64,000 nt of DNA from SAR116 cluster bacterium AG-313-A07. GTDB taxonomy: Bacteria > Pseudomonadota > Alphaproteobacteria > Thalassobaculales > Thalassobaculaceae. The position numbers were made by a program, and so were the translations under genes. Location of the stretch: NCBI GenBank assembly GCA_003284265.1, contig QBVV01000003.1, positions 60,137 to 124,136 on the forward strand. Reading direction: 5' to 3'. A model generated the notes under the pieces. The model saw only the letters and a list, made by a program, of their open reading frames with translations. It did no database searches and was not told the DNA's origin. Below are positions 21,586-30,827 of this stretch, in pieces; the stretch's first letter is position 1, and each line of letters begins with the position of its first letter.

Positions 21586-22329
21586 TCAAATATAGCTTAA
21601 TAGTGACCCCATTCTGTCAATAGGATCTTTTATTCCAGCTGTTCTCATTGCCCTCCAGAACAAGGATTGCGTGCTGGAAGTTACCGGTTTTTCGATGACT
21701 TCTTCTATTTTTGGTATTGCTGCGAGTGTCGGCATATCGCAACAACTTAGGACAACCGCCTCGACACTATCAGATACACCCAACGCAACTGCTCGGTCGA
21801 TTAATAAGTCACTAGGCACTCTATTCATATTTTTGAATTTTAACTGTCCCTCGTCTACAATAATACTTTCATCCCGGATTACTTCTATTCCATTTTCCTG
21901 AAAAAACACTCTTTCCTTGTCATTGGTGGATTGGGGGTAGGGTGTAATCATTACAATTCTTTTAGCTGAAAATACTCGCAGTGCTTCAACTAATGCAGCA
22001 GCGGCAGTAACGGTTGGTTTTCCAGTTTTTCGGGTAAGTTTCTTTTCATAGTCGGTCGGATTGCCCTTTGCGGAACTAGCGGTACATCCGTAGGCGATTA
22101 CATCAGGGTCCGCTGAATTTACCTCATCAATAACGCGCGGTAGATGGCTTTCCATTTCATCAAACGGACTATCAAAGCGATTTGCAAAAAACGGCATTCG
22201 CGAAGTATGCACTGTCAGCCCCTCAGGGGCCATTTTCCAAAACTCGGTTTCTGCAACCGTATTAGTCGATGGCACCATCAATGCCATTCGAGCTTTTGCG
22301 CCATACACTCGACCCGCAACGTTTCCCAT
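21586..22329 (-). CDS. Maleate cis-trans isomerase / arylmalonate decarboxylase family
   Basis: Asp/Glu-racemase-superfamily enzyme. The 247-aa protein has the two-half active site: Cys82 in YGCTASSAKGN and Cys196 or Cys197 in LSCCDMPT, both at the positions expected for maleate isomerase and arylmalonate decarboxylase. The N-terminus MALMVPSTNTVAETEFW is typical of the branch. The product is probably an isomerase or decarboxylase of a dicarboxylic acid. It is the first gene of a two-gene minus-strand unit with the old-yellow-enzyme reductase. Confidence 0.86.
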   Translation of the reverse strand: MGNVAGRVYGAKARMALMVPSTNTVAETEFWKMAPEGLTVHTSRMPFFANRFDSPFDEMESHLPRVIDEVNSADPDVIAYGCTASSAKGNPTDYEKKLTRKTGKPTVTAAAALVEALRVFSAKRIVMITPYPQSTNDKERVFFQENGIEVIRDESIIVDEGQLKFKNMNRVPSDLLIDRAVALGVSDSVEAVVLSCCDMPTLAAIPKIEEVIEKPVTSSTQSLFWRAMRTAGIKDPIDRMGSLLSYI

Positions 22330-22572
22330 AATCTATTACTCCCTCATTTTAACCACAAAATGAAAAATTGTTTATGTCCATCTGGATATGGCTTTTAAGC
22401 ATTAACACGTTTGCCTGCCTTTTCTAATATAGATTGCGCACCAGAAACAAGATTAGCCTAACCTGAACTATTTATTCAGTGAACTTTATTTATTTTATCA
22501 TTATCATCTTTTCAATCGGTAGATGCAGAGGCGTCAATGTCAAAGTTCCAAAACATGTAAACTAGGTAACCA

Positions 22573-23484
22573 ATGACCAAAATTAAATTTGCTGCTGTTT
22601 CGAGGAATTATTTCAATATGCCGATATGGGTCGCTCAACATTGTAATCTTTTTGAAGATGAAGGTATTGATGTTGATATAGAACTCTACGAGCCCATAGA
22701 TGAGGTAACAGAACGGCTCATAGATGGTAGAGTTCAGCTTGCATATGGCGTCACAGAGCATGTTATCCTTAACCGTGAGAATGGCGGTTCTCTTTTGATA
22801 ATCGGAGGGAATGTCAATAAATTAGCATTTTCTCTGATGGCAAATAATCTAATAAAAAAACCAGAAGATCTTCGAGATAAAACAATTGGTGTCTCATCCC
22901 TTAATGCTGGCAGTTCTTCCTTAATCATGCAAACTCTGGAGATCCATGAATTATATTATCCAAAAGACTATTCGATTACGGAGGTGGGGCCAATTTTGGC
23001 GAGGTGGGAAAAACTACAAAATGGAGAAATAGATGCTGGACTTCAAGGTGCGCCGCTGAATTACATAGCGAGAGACCAAGGTTACACGACGCTTATAGAA
23101 CCGCGAGATCATTTCCCTGACTTTCAGTTCACATCATTGAATGTAGATGAAATTTGGCTCCATAAAAACCCCGTAACATTGCGCGCTTTTCTGCGGGCAT
23201 TTATTCGTGCACACCAATTATTTTTCGAAAACAAAAATCTAATGGTTGATATCGCTATGAAAGAAACTGGAATCGCTAAAAAATATGCCATCGCCGCCTG
23301 GGAGGAATATACTACTCAAAAAATATTTTCTATCGATGGATACGCAAATATAAAGGGCATTCAAACATTAATCGATGTGAGTGCATTAATTAGAGAAATA
23401 AAAAATCGGAAAGGAGCTCCTGCCGATAACTATATCGACCACCAATTTCTGAATAAAGCCGCAAATGAATTAGAGAGAAGATAG
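22573..23484 (+). CDS. ABC-transporter substrate-binding-like protein (NMT1/SsuA fold) without signal peptide
   Basis: A 303-aa protein resembling NMT1/THI5 or SsuA/TauA-type binding proteins: FFNMPIWVAQ-like start (YFNMPIWVAQHCNLFEDEGI), GRVQLAYGVTEHV, DLRDKTIGVSSLNAGSSS and LQNGEIDAGLQGAPL. The usual export signal is missing: the protein begins MTKIKFAAVSRNYF and no in-frame extension adds one. It may therefore act in the cytoplasm, for example as an enzyme or sensor like eukaryotic THI5, or be anchored through another protein. No ABC permease or ATPase gene lies nearby. A hydroxyacid dehydrogenase follows after 55 bp. Confidence 0.78.
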   Translation: MTKIKFAAVSRNYFNMPIWVAQHCNLFEDEGIDVDIELYEPIDEVTERLIDGRVQLAYGVTEHVILNRENGGSLLIIGGNVNKLAFSLMANNLIKKPEDLRDKTIGVSSLNAGSSSLIMQTLEIHELYYPKDYSITEVGPILARWEKLQNGEIDAGLQGAPLNYIARDQGYTTLIEPRDHFPDFQFTSLNVDEIWLHKNPVTLRAFLRAFIRAHQLFFENKNLMVDIAMKETGIAKKYAIAAWEEYTTQKIFSIDGYANIKGIQTLIDVSALIREIKNRKGAPADNYIDHQFLNKAANELERR

Positions 23485-23539
23485 AATGCTGATCAGCCTA
23501 TATGAGCATTAAAAATTCTAACCCGACTGAAGGAGTTCC

Positions 23540-24526
23540 ATGGAGCATCCACTAGTAGCAATAATTGACCGCTTTGAACCCTCAATTATTGCAAAAATAC
23601 AGTCTGTAATGCCCAATAAATGGCGCTGCTTAGCTATCAGTGAAGACACTAAAGAAGCGCGCGTAAAAGTTCTTGGCAATGCCAATATTGCTTTACTGAT
23701 GGGAGCCAAGTTGGACGATCGGTTATTGAAATTAGCTCCAAAATTAAAGTTCATTCAAAAAATGGGGGCTGGAGTTGATAACATTGACATCCAATATTGT
23801 ATGAATAACAAAATAGGTGTTGCCCGGCTCAATGCTGGGAATAATATTCCGGTGGCTGAACATACAATAATGATGATGTTAGCCGTAACACGGGGCTTGA
23901 CGAATTTAGACAACCGAACTCGCAAAGGAGAATGGGGTAAAGAGTTGGCCAGGGGAAACAATAAACAAATTTATAGAAAAACTGTCGGTATAATTGGACT
24001 TGGCGCGATTGGGCGTCAAGTAGCAAAACTACTAAGGGCCTTTGACACTGATGTAGTTTACTGTGACCCAATTCCAGCCCCAGCCTCTCTGGAACAAAAA
24101 CTGAGGTTAAATCGAGTGAGCTTAAGTAAGTTACTAACCATATCTGATATTGTGACGCTGCATTTACCGAAGAATAAAAAAACCGCGCTCCTCATAGATA
24201 AGGATAAGATTTCACTAATGAAAAAGGGTGCTATTCTCATTAATTGTGCACGTGGAGGTTTAGTCGACGAATCTGCACTTTCCCAAGCTCTTGGAAGCGA
24301 GAGATTATTTGGTGCAGGCATTGATACGTTCTCAACTGAACCTCCAGAAAATAATCCATTGACCTCCCTAGAAAATGTTATTCTCACTCCGCACTGCGCC
24401 GGAGCAACTTTCGATAATTTTAGTTCTATAGCTGAACGAGCTATCGAAAACTGCTCCTCCTTTATATTAAATACCGCACTACCTGAATTAGACGTCGTTC
24501 ATGATCCGCGCAATATCGACTTTTAA
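23540..24526 (+). CDS. D-isomer-specific 2-hydroxyacid dehydrogenase (second copy)
   Basis: A 328-aa NAD-binding dehydrogenase with Rossmann motif GLGAIGRQVAKLL, catalytic Arg in NCARGGLVDESAL, Glu in STEPPENNPL and His in TPHCAGATFDN. It is clearly different from the homologue at 1694. AAGGAG lies before the ATG. It may form a unit with the binding-protein-like gene upstream, and its 3' end lies about 100 bp before the preferred start of the CinA-like gene. The substrate is unknown. Confidence 0.87.
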   Translation: MEHPLVAIIDRFEPSIIAKIQSVMPNKWRCLAISEDTKEARVKVLGNANIALLMGAKLDDRLLKLAPKLKFIQKMGAGVDNIDIQYCMNNKIGVARLNAGNNIPVAEHTIMMMLAVTRGLTNLDNRTRKGEWGKELARGNNKQIYRKTVGIIGLGAIGRQVAKLLRAFDTDVVYCDPIPAPASLEQKLRLNRVSLSKLLTISDIVTLHLPKNKKTALLIDKDKISLMKKGAILINCARGGLVDESALSQALGSERLFGAGIDTFSTEPPENNPLTSLENVILTPHCAGATFDNFSSIAERAIENCSSFILNTALPELDVVHDPRNIDF

Positions 24527-24626
24527 AGGTTTTTATCAAAAACTTTATTTACTAATCTGTAATAAAAAAAATACTATTAGCAACACCATGTTCGGTGCCC
24601 GGCAACGTAATAAAATAGGAACATTA

Positions 24627-25898
24627 ATGCTCATTGAAATTTTATGCACAGGTGATGAAATCTTAACCGGGAAAACAGTAAATACCAATTACAGCCATAT
24701 GGCCCGTCGCTTTGGTGAAGTTGGTCTTACAATGCATTGGAGTACTGTAGTTGGTGACGATCGTTCCTGTTTAGCAACTGCATTTCAACAAGCCTCCCAA
24801 AGGGCAGATGCCGTAATAGTAAACGGCGGATTAGGGCCAACGGTGGACGATCTATCACAAGAAGTAGCAGCTGAAGCTGCTGGCGTTGGGTTAATTTTAG
24901 ACGAAAACTGGTTGTCGCGCATGGTTGATTTTTATGAGCGAAGAGGCCGCACGATGCCGCCTAACAATAAAAAACAGGCCATGTTACCTGAAGGCGCAGA
25001 GTTCATCGATAATCCTATTGGTACCGCTTGCGGCTTTGCAATTAATATCGGTAATGCACGCTTCTTTTTCACTCCAGGGGTTCCCCGCGAAATGAGAAAA
25101 ATGATTGACGAACAAGTAATCCCAAGATTATTGAAAATGAGTGGTCTAAAAGTTGTCAATCGATTGAAACGTTTCCACTCGTTTGGCATCGGTGAATCTC
25201 GAGCAGATCAGCTACTGAATGGTGTAGAGACACTCGCAACAGACGGCAGTCTGAAATTAGGATTTCAAGCTCACTACCCTCAACTGGAAACTAAGTTAGC
25301 CGCGCAAGCTGCAACTAATGACGAGTTAGATAAAAAATTAGCACCTGCTATAGAAATGATCCGCAAACGGCTGGGAACTTTTATCATTGCAGAAGACGAT
25401 CAAACGCTTGAACAAGTTGTTATTGATTCCTTAACTTCTCAAAATGCTACACTTGCTACAGCAGAAATGTTTACAAGCGGCGCGATAGCAACACGATTAA
25501 ATCCCAAACCAGGCAACCAGGATCCTATAATACAAAACGTAGTTGCTCGGAATTTAAAGCATTTATGCAGGGTTGTCGGAATGCCTGTTACCGAGCAGAA
25601 CAACATTCTGAACCTCGATATAGCCAAAGCTATTTCGGCAAGCTTAAAGAAAGAAAGTGGTTCTATATATGCCTTATCCGTCTTAATAGATCTTGATAAA
25701 GGATCCGATAAGATCGAACTTGGAGGCGATATATATATCGGGATTTCTGGCCCTGATGAAACCGTTGGACGCCACGCTAGAATGCTGGGAGGCCATGATT
25801 GGATTCGATTGGGTGCCATAGAATTGTCATTAGACGTACTTCGGAGGCATCTCAACAGCCTACCCATAGATGAATTGATAGATTTTGAAAAACGATAA
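24627..25898 (+). CDS. CinA-like protein with degenerate deamidase domain
   Basis: The N-terminal molybdopterin-binding/COG1058 domain is clear: LIEILCTGDEILTGKTVNTN, VVGDDRSCLATAF, VNGGLGPTVDDLSQEV and FFTPGVPREMRKM. It is an ADP-ribose pyrophosphatase-type domain in CinA. The C-terminal domain is only recognisable by position: the PncC motif TAESCTGG is TAEMFTSG here, so the catalytic Ser of nicotinamide-nucleotide deamidase is missing, and later residues are also unlike the family. I chose the ATG at 24627 because AGGA precedes it and the family N-terminus begins there; the frame extends to 24501 but adds a non-homologous stretch overlapping the previous gene. Confidence 0.8.
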   Translation: MLIEILCTGDEILTGKTVNTNYSHMARRFGEVGLTMHWSTVVGDDRSCLATAFQQASQRADAVIVNGGLGPTVDDLSQEVAAEAAGVGLILDENWLSRMVDFYERRGRTMPPNNKKQAMLPEGAEFIDNPIGTACGFAINIGNARFFFTPGVPREMRKMIDEQVIPRLLKMSGLKVVNRLKRFHSFGIGESRADQLLNGVETLATDGSLKLGFQAHYPQLETKLAAQAATNDELDKKLAPAIEMIRKRLGTFIIAEDDQTLEQVVIDSLTSQNATLATAEMFTSGAIATRLNPKPGNQDPIIQNVVARNLKHLCRVVGMPVTEQNNILNLDIAKAISASLKKESGSIYALSVLIDLDKGSDKIELGGDIYIGISGPDETVGRHARMLGGHDWIRLGAIELSLDVLRRHLNSLPIDELIDFEKR

Positions 25899-25952
25899 TT
25901 CCTTGCATAGCTGAATCAAGTTAAGTCAATAAAATTAAAAGGTGTTCCATCA

Positions 25953-27077
25953 ATGGCCGGTAATCATCGATCTAGTCAAATATATTTCCCTCCGCCAGGA
26001 GGCAATTGGGAACGATTCGACGCACTTCCGCCCAGGGATTTTCAGTCTGCTATTGATCATGCCCTTAAAAATGAGTCTTTGTTGGATAGAAACATTCAAA
26101 AAGCTCTGGAAAATCGAGCTTTTGCTGAACCTCCACCATGGGGGGATATCATAGGCAAGACCCGATCACGTGAAGACCCTCACGGCTTGATCATTTTGAA
26201 TGGTAAAGTCGCCGCCAGATGGGGCGATACTAAAAGACCTGATATAACCTTCTCTGTTGCAAAAAGCTTTCTTTCTCTATGCGCTGGTTTACTTCAGGAC
26301 GATGGGCTAATTCCGGATTTTGATGCCCCTATTTCAGACTTAGTAGATGATGGTGGATTTGACAGTCCACATAATAAATCCATTACTTGGCGCCAAATGA
26401 TGCAAATGACCAGCGAGTGGCAAGGCACCATGTGGGGCAAACCAGATCAAATAGATCATAATCGCAACCTCAATATCGCTCCAAAAGATAATGCTGATAA
26501 AGGTAATGAAAGAGCGCTCAAATCTCCAGGGACCCATTGGGAATATAATGACGTCCGCGTAAATAGGCTTGCCCTTGCCCTCTTGAGGGTAGCTAAACGT
26601 CCACTTCCTGATTTGCTGCGCGAACGTGTAATGGACCCTATTGGAGCAAGTAACGATTGGGAGTGGCATGGCTATGAAAATTCTTGGGTTAAGATTAATA
26701 ACCAAAATATTCAATCTGTATCTGGTGGATCTCACTGGGGAGGTGGGATGTTTATCAGTAGCGAAGATCAAGCGCGTGTAGGGTATTTAATACTTAACAA
26801 AGGCATCTGGAATGGGGAACGTCTACTTTCAGAACACTATGTCGACCAGGCATTTGCCCCCTGCGATATCAATCAAGATTACGGATTATTTTGGTGGTTG
26901 AATAATTCTCACACGCGACTTCCCAGCGCTACAAAGACTGGTTTCTGCGCCGTTGGGTTTGGTTCGAATATGATTTGGGTAGAACCTGATTACAACCTAG
27001 TCGCTGTTGTACGATGGATCGAAGGTAGCGCTTTTGATAAATTTTGCGGCGAGGTATTAAAAATACTTAAGACTTAG
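25953..27077 (+). CDS. Serine hydrolase, beta-lactamase/penicillin-binding-protein fold
   Basis: A 374-aa class C beta-lactamase-like hydrolase. The nucleophile motif SxxK is SVAK in TFSVAKSFLSL, the second motif is YND in EYNDVRVN (YxN-like), and the third is probably KTG in SATKTGFC. There is no signal peptide, so a cytoplasmic esterase or amidase role is more likely than beta-lactam resistance. Its TAG overlaps the TAA of the convergent dioxygenase gene within the four bases TTAG. Confidence 0.82.
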   Translation: MAGNHRSSQIYFPPPGGNWERFDALPPRDFQSAIDHALKNESLLDRNIQKALENRAFAEPPPWGDIIGKTRSREDPHGLIILNGKVAARWGDTKRPDITFSVAKSFLSLCAGLLQDDGLIPDFDAPISDLVDDGGFDSPHNKSITWRQMMQMTSEWQGTMWGKPDQIDHNRNLNIAPKDNADKGNERALKSPGTHWEYNDVRVNRLALALLRVAKRPLPDLLRERVMDPIGASNDWEWHGYENSWVKINNQNIQSVSGGSHWGGGMFISSEDQARVGYLILNKGIWNGERLLSEHYVDQAFAPCDINQDYGLFWWLNNSHTRLPSATKTGFCAVGFGSNMIWVEPDYNLVAVVRWIEGSAFDKFCGEVLKILKT

Positions 27078-27946
27078 GGTTCGAACGCCGATGGAGCTAT
27101 TTGTCCTTTTATTTGAGTTCGTTGCATTAGTCGGCGGGCGCTAGAATCAAATGGGTCTCTTCTATGCATGGTTGCCCTATTATCCCACATTAGTAAATCA
27201 CCAACTTGCCACTGATGCGTATACGAATTTTCAGGCAAAGTAGCATAGTCCCACAAGCTATCCAGTAAATCTTCCGATTCCTCTCGTTCTAACCCGACAA
27301 TATAAGCGTTTCGTCTTCTTCCTAAATAAAGGACTGGTTGGTTGGTACGGGGATGAGCGCACACTATTGGATGAGGTTGCCCCGCGCATGTCATTGGATC
27401 ATTATCCTCCCGCAATCCTTTTCTAAGGAGGCCGCCTGAATTATATGTGCCGTCATGTTTTATTGACAGGTGCGCTACCTTAGCTTTTATCTTATCGGGT
27501 AGCGTATTAAAAGCGGTCACCATACTGCAAAGAGATGTATCGCCGCCCACTGGAGGAATTTCTAATGCGTATAACATTGATATATCGGGGGGATTTGGAA
27601 GATAAGACATGTCTGTATGCCATACAGCCTCGCCGGCCCCAAGCGATCCAATAGGCTTCTTATTTTCATTCAAAATATTGGATACGATATAGATCTCCGG
27701 GAAACCCGCAACAGCAGTTTGGCCATTCTCCATTTGCGGCGCATGATCTAAGTCGCCGAATAAACGGCTAAATTTCACCAGCTGTTCTGGTGATAGAGAC
27801 TGTTCTCGGAACAAAAGACCGTTATATTTATCAAACGCGTCAGATATCACCGTAAATGCTTTCTCGTCTATCTTTGCCAGGTCAACATCCAAAACCATCG
27901 CGCCTATGTACTTTGATACAGGAATTATATTTTTATTGGCCAACAC
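27074..27946 (-). CDS. TauD/TfdA-family Fe(II)/2-oxoglutarate dioxygenase
   Basis: A 290-aa enzyme with the iron triad His and Asp in VWHTDMSYLPNPP and His in NRATMHRRDPF, plus the oxoglutarate-binding Arg in RRLMQRTQIKG. It follows the TauD/TfdA pattern (GGDTSLCSM after the first helices). Possible substrates include sulfonates, aryloxyacetates or other carboxylates. It is the first of four 2-oxoglutarate-type oxygenases in the window (others at 36438, 41379 and 47018), which are not close copies of each other. Confidence 0.88.
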   Translation of the reverse strand: MLANKNIIPVSKYIGAMVLDVDLAKIDEKAFTVISDAFDKYNGLLFREQSLSPEQLVKFSRLFGDLDHAPQMENGQTAVAGFPEIYIVSNILNENKKPIGSLGAGEAVWHTDMSYLPNPPDISMLYALEIPPVGGDTSLCSMVTAFNTLPDKIKAKVAHLSIKHDGTYNSGGLLRKGLREDNDPMTCAGQPHPIVCAHPRTNQPVLYLGRRRNAYIVGLEREESEDLLDSLWDYATLPENSYTHQWQVGDLLMWDNRATMHRRDPFDSSARRLMQRTQIKGQIAPSAFEP

Positions 27947-28146
27947 GTTCCATCTCCCCAGTCTAAGATAGAAAAACTGTCTTCCATTTTTAAGAAAAAC
28001 TCAAGCGGCTGCGAATAAATTTTTAAATGTACATAGCTTAATTTCTATTTTCCCCATAATTCTGCTAAATTTTGTGAGCGTTCGACCTTCCGAATGGCAA
28101 CATAACGGAACATGCAAACAAGTGTCATGCACAGAAGGGGATTAAT

Positions 28147-28503
28147 ATGACAACTATTAGAAAACGAGAAAAGGAAAATAGACGCGATCGACGACAAGAA
28201 AAAAATCTTCTGCTTGAGTACCAACATAATGAATTTGATATCAACGACATAAGTCTTGGCGGGCTATCTATATCTGCAGAGACAACAGTATTTTCTGAAC
28301 TTCAGGAAATCGAGGCGACCATAAAACATCGTGATAATTTAATAGATATGAATAAGATAACCCTTCCTATGATTGTAAAGAGAATAAATAGCGAAACAAA
28401 TGAGACAGCCTTTCAATTTCAAGCGCTGAACGACGAACAATTTTCCATCTTAGAGACATATTTAACCGGCCGAGCTATATCAAAAAAATCACCGATTATA
28501 TAA
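28147..28503 (+). CDS. Small PilZ-domain protein
   Basis: A 118-aa stand-alone PilZ domain. Both c-di-GMP binding motifs are present: RxxxR as R12 to R16 in NRRDRRQ, and DxSxxG as D34 to G39 in DISLGG. It has no fused output domain and no membrane segment. Such proteins bind c-di-GMP and control a partner by contact. It lies 34 bp upstream of pgi on the same strand and may be cotranscribed with it. No diguanylate cyclase is visible in the window. Confidence 0.75.
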   Translation: MTTIRKREKENRRDRRQEKNLLLEYQHNEFDINDISLGGLSISAETTVFSELQEIEATIKHRDNLIDMNKITLPMIVKRINSETNETAFQFQALNDEQFSILETYLTGRAISKKSPII

Positions 28504-28536
28504 ACTACAAATTAATTGGATTACGATGGGATAGTA

Positions 28537-30180
28537 ATGAATACAGCAAGTAATGCCTGGCAGAACTTAAAAGAACATAGCCGGGATATGAATAATACAA
28601 CACTTAACCAATTATTTGAGTGCGATGCAGATCGCTTCAATAGGTTTTCAGTTTGCCTTGATGACTTCCTTGTAGACTATTCGAAAAATCTCCTGACAGA
28701 CGAAACGATGGCCCTATTAGCTCAACTAGCGATTAAAAGTAACTTAGTCGAACGAATAAATGAGATGTTTTCAGGTTCTGCAATAAACATTTCAGAGAAC
28801 CGTGCAGCGTTGCACACTTTGCTAAGAGAATCAAAACCAACATCATCGTCTGGGATGAATATTGAACGACTAAAACAAGTTCAAGAAAGTTTGAGCAAAA
28901 TGACCACTTTTGCCGATGGAATACAATCCGGTAAATTAACTGGCTCAACCGGAAAGCCTTTTAAAAATATTCTACACATTGGTGTGGGCGGATCCGTTCT
29001 CGGCCCCAGTATGGCCGTGAAAGCATTAGCGCCTTATTCAAAGAACTCAATTGCCATTCAATTCGTAACAAACGTAGATGGCGCAGACTTGCACGACAAG
29101 ATGTCGAACCTGGATCCCGAAACAACTTTAATATTGGTTGCCTCAAAAACTTTTTTAACACAGGAAACTATGTTAAATGCACGGTCGGCACGAACTTGGA
29201 TCACGAAGGCTCTCGGTCCTAAGTCTGTCGGCAATCATTTTGCAGCTCTATCAAGTAACTTAAAACAGACAGAAGAATTTGGTATTCTGCCCGAAAGGCA
29301 TTTTGAGCTTTGGGACTGGGTTGGCGGTCGCTACTCGTTGTGGTCTGCTATCGGGTTGCCAATCTTGATTTCTATTGGATCCGAAAACTTTAGGCAGCTC
29401 TTGAGTGGGGCACATCAATTAGACAACCATTTCCGCAATTGCTCCCCAGAGAAAAATATCCCAGTTATATTGGGGTTAATAAGTATTTGGCATCGATCAA
29501 TATTGGGTTACAAATCTCATGCAATTATACCTTACGATCAACGATTGGAATTACTGATAGCGCACATCCAGCAACTTCAAATGGAGTCCAATGGAAAATC
29601 AATAAATCGTTACGGGTCAAAAATACCAACAGCTAGCTCAGGGGTAATATGGGGGGAAGTGGGAACAAATGCTCAACATTCCTTTTTTCAACTCTTACAT
29701 CAAGGCTCAGATGTTATTCCCTGTGATTTCTTGATAGCAGCTAATGCGCATCACGATCTGCAACACCATCATGAAACTCTTATTGCTAACTGTTTTGCCC
29801 AATCTCAAGCGCTTATGAAAGGCCGTAATCTAGAGGAAACAAAGAACCACCTTCGCAAAAAAGGTCTATTATTAGCAGATATTGAGAGAATAGCACCCCA
29901 TGCAACATTCCCGGGGAACAGGCCATCGACAACAATACTATACAAAAAACTTGATCCAAAAACGTTGGGAATGCTTATAGCAACATATGAACATAAAACG
30001 TTTGTAGAAGGTGCTATTTGGAACATCAATAGCTTCGATCAATGGGGTGTAGAGCTGGGCAAGGAACTTGCGAGTCAACTACTCCCGGCAGTAAAAATGG
30101 AACCAGCGCCCAGTGAATTGGACGGGTCGACATCAGGACTAATTGATCAGATCAGGGGCTTTCAAAAAGTTATCAATTAA
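28537..30180 (+). CDS. pgi: Glucose-6-phosphate isomerase
   Basis: Interconverts glucose 6-phosphate and fructose 6-phosphate. The protein (547 aa from the ATG at 28537) has the SIS-fold motifs LHIGVGGSVLGPSMAV, LVASKTFLTQETMLNA, the PGI signature region FELWDWVGGRYSLWSAIGLP, GEVGTNAQHSFFQLLHQG and WNINSFDQWGVELGK. A TTG seven codons earlier is a possible start, but homology begins with AWQNLKEH. The length matches the large bacterial and eukaryotic PGI type. Confidence 0.95.
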   Translation: MNTASNAWQNLKEHSRDMNNTTLNQLFECDADRFNRFSVCLDDFLVDYSKNLLTDETMALLAQLAIKSNLVERINEMFSGSAINISENRAALHTLLRESKPTSSSGMNIERLKQVQESLSKMTTFADGIQSGKLTGSTGKPFKNILHIGVGGSVLGPSMAVKALAPYSKNSIAIQFVTNVDGADLHDKMSNLDPETTLILVASKTFLTQETMLNARSARTWITKALGPKSVGNHFAALSSNLKQTEEFGILPERHFELWDWVGGRYSLWSAIGLPILISIGSENFRQLLSGAHQLDNHFRNCSPEKNIPVILGLISIWHRSILGYKSHAIIPYDQRLELLIAHIQQLQMESNGKSINRYGSKIPTASSGVIWGEVGTNAQHSFFQLLHQGSDVIPCDFLIAANAHHDLQHHHETLIANCFAQSQALMKGRNLEETKNHLRKKGLLLADIERIAPHATFPGNRPSTTILYKKLDPKTLGMLIATYEHKTFVEGAIWNINSFDQWGVELGKELASQLLPAVKMEPAPSELDGSTSGLIDQIRGFQKVIN

Positions 30181-30339
30181 AAGAAAAGTTCCCAGAGAAT
30201 GTTTGGGATGATCAAATTTCTGCAACAGCGAACTGAAACTTTTATCATCAATACGATTTTAAGCTAAATGGGATGTAACAACTCACCCAATAGTGCATAA
30301 CTAAGCTATCAATTTTTTGCTTAGTTGGAGTTTGTTGAT

Positions 30340-30819
30340 ATGGAAATTGTTGGTCTTGGTTTTCACTATGAAGAAGTACCAGTTGGACGTAAATTCCAAA
30401 CTATTGGACGAACTATTACCGATGCAGATATTACAAATTTTATTAATGCAACCGGTATGGTTGAGACGATGTTTACAGACCTTGAATACCTTAAAACTGA
30501 AAGTGATATAAAAGGCCGCGTCTCACCTGGTGCACTAGTGTATAGTTTTGCAGAGGGTTTATTAGTGCAATCTACCATGCAACATACAGGGTTTGCGTTC
30601 CTTAACATGGAACTAAATGTCCATGCACCAACATTTGCTGGAGATACCATCCATGTAGAATGTGAGGTGATAGAAGCCCGATTGACGCGGCGGCCAGGGC
30701 GAGGTTTGGTAAGAACTCGCAATGAAATTATTAATCAAAAAGGGGAAACAGTAATTACCTATACGCCGCTTCGAATGCTGAAATGCAAAGACCCAAAACT
30801 TCAAAGGACAGAAGATTAG
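30340..30819 (+). CDS. MaoC-like (R)-specific enoyl-CoA hydratase family protein
   Basis: A single hot-dog-fold domain of about 159 aa. After EEVPVGRKFQTIGRTITDAD comes the family region GRVSPGALVYSFAEGLL, where the hydratase-2 motif is partly kept, then NMELNVHAPTFAGDTIHVE. The start at the ATG at 30340 is set by GGAG nine bases before it. It probably hydrates an enoyl-CoA. It overlaps or abuts the CoA-transferase gene downstream, and together they look like the beginning of a CoA-thioester degradation operon whose later genes are broken. Confidence 0.84.
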   Translation: MEIVGLGFHYEEVPVGRKFQTIGRTITDADITNFINATGMVETMFTDLEYLKTESDIKGRVSPGALVYSFAEGLLVQSTMQHTGFAFLNMELNVHAPTFAGDTIHVECEVIEARLTRRPGRGLVRTRNEIINQKGETVITYTPLRMLKCKDPKLQRTED

Positions 30820-30827
30820 TATTTTTT

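Noticed and set aside
25439..25867. Minus-strand ORF of 142 codons inside the CinA-like gene
   Set aside because: Antisense to a gene with clear homology; no ribosome binding site and no family match.
30189..30208. TCCCA ... TGGGA hairpin after pgi
   Set aside because: Only a five-base stem and no T run; not enough for a terminator call.
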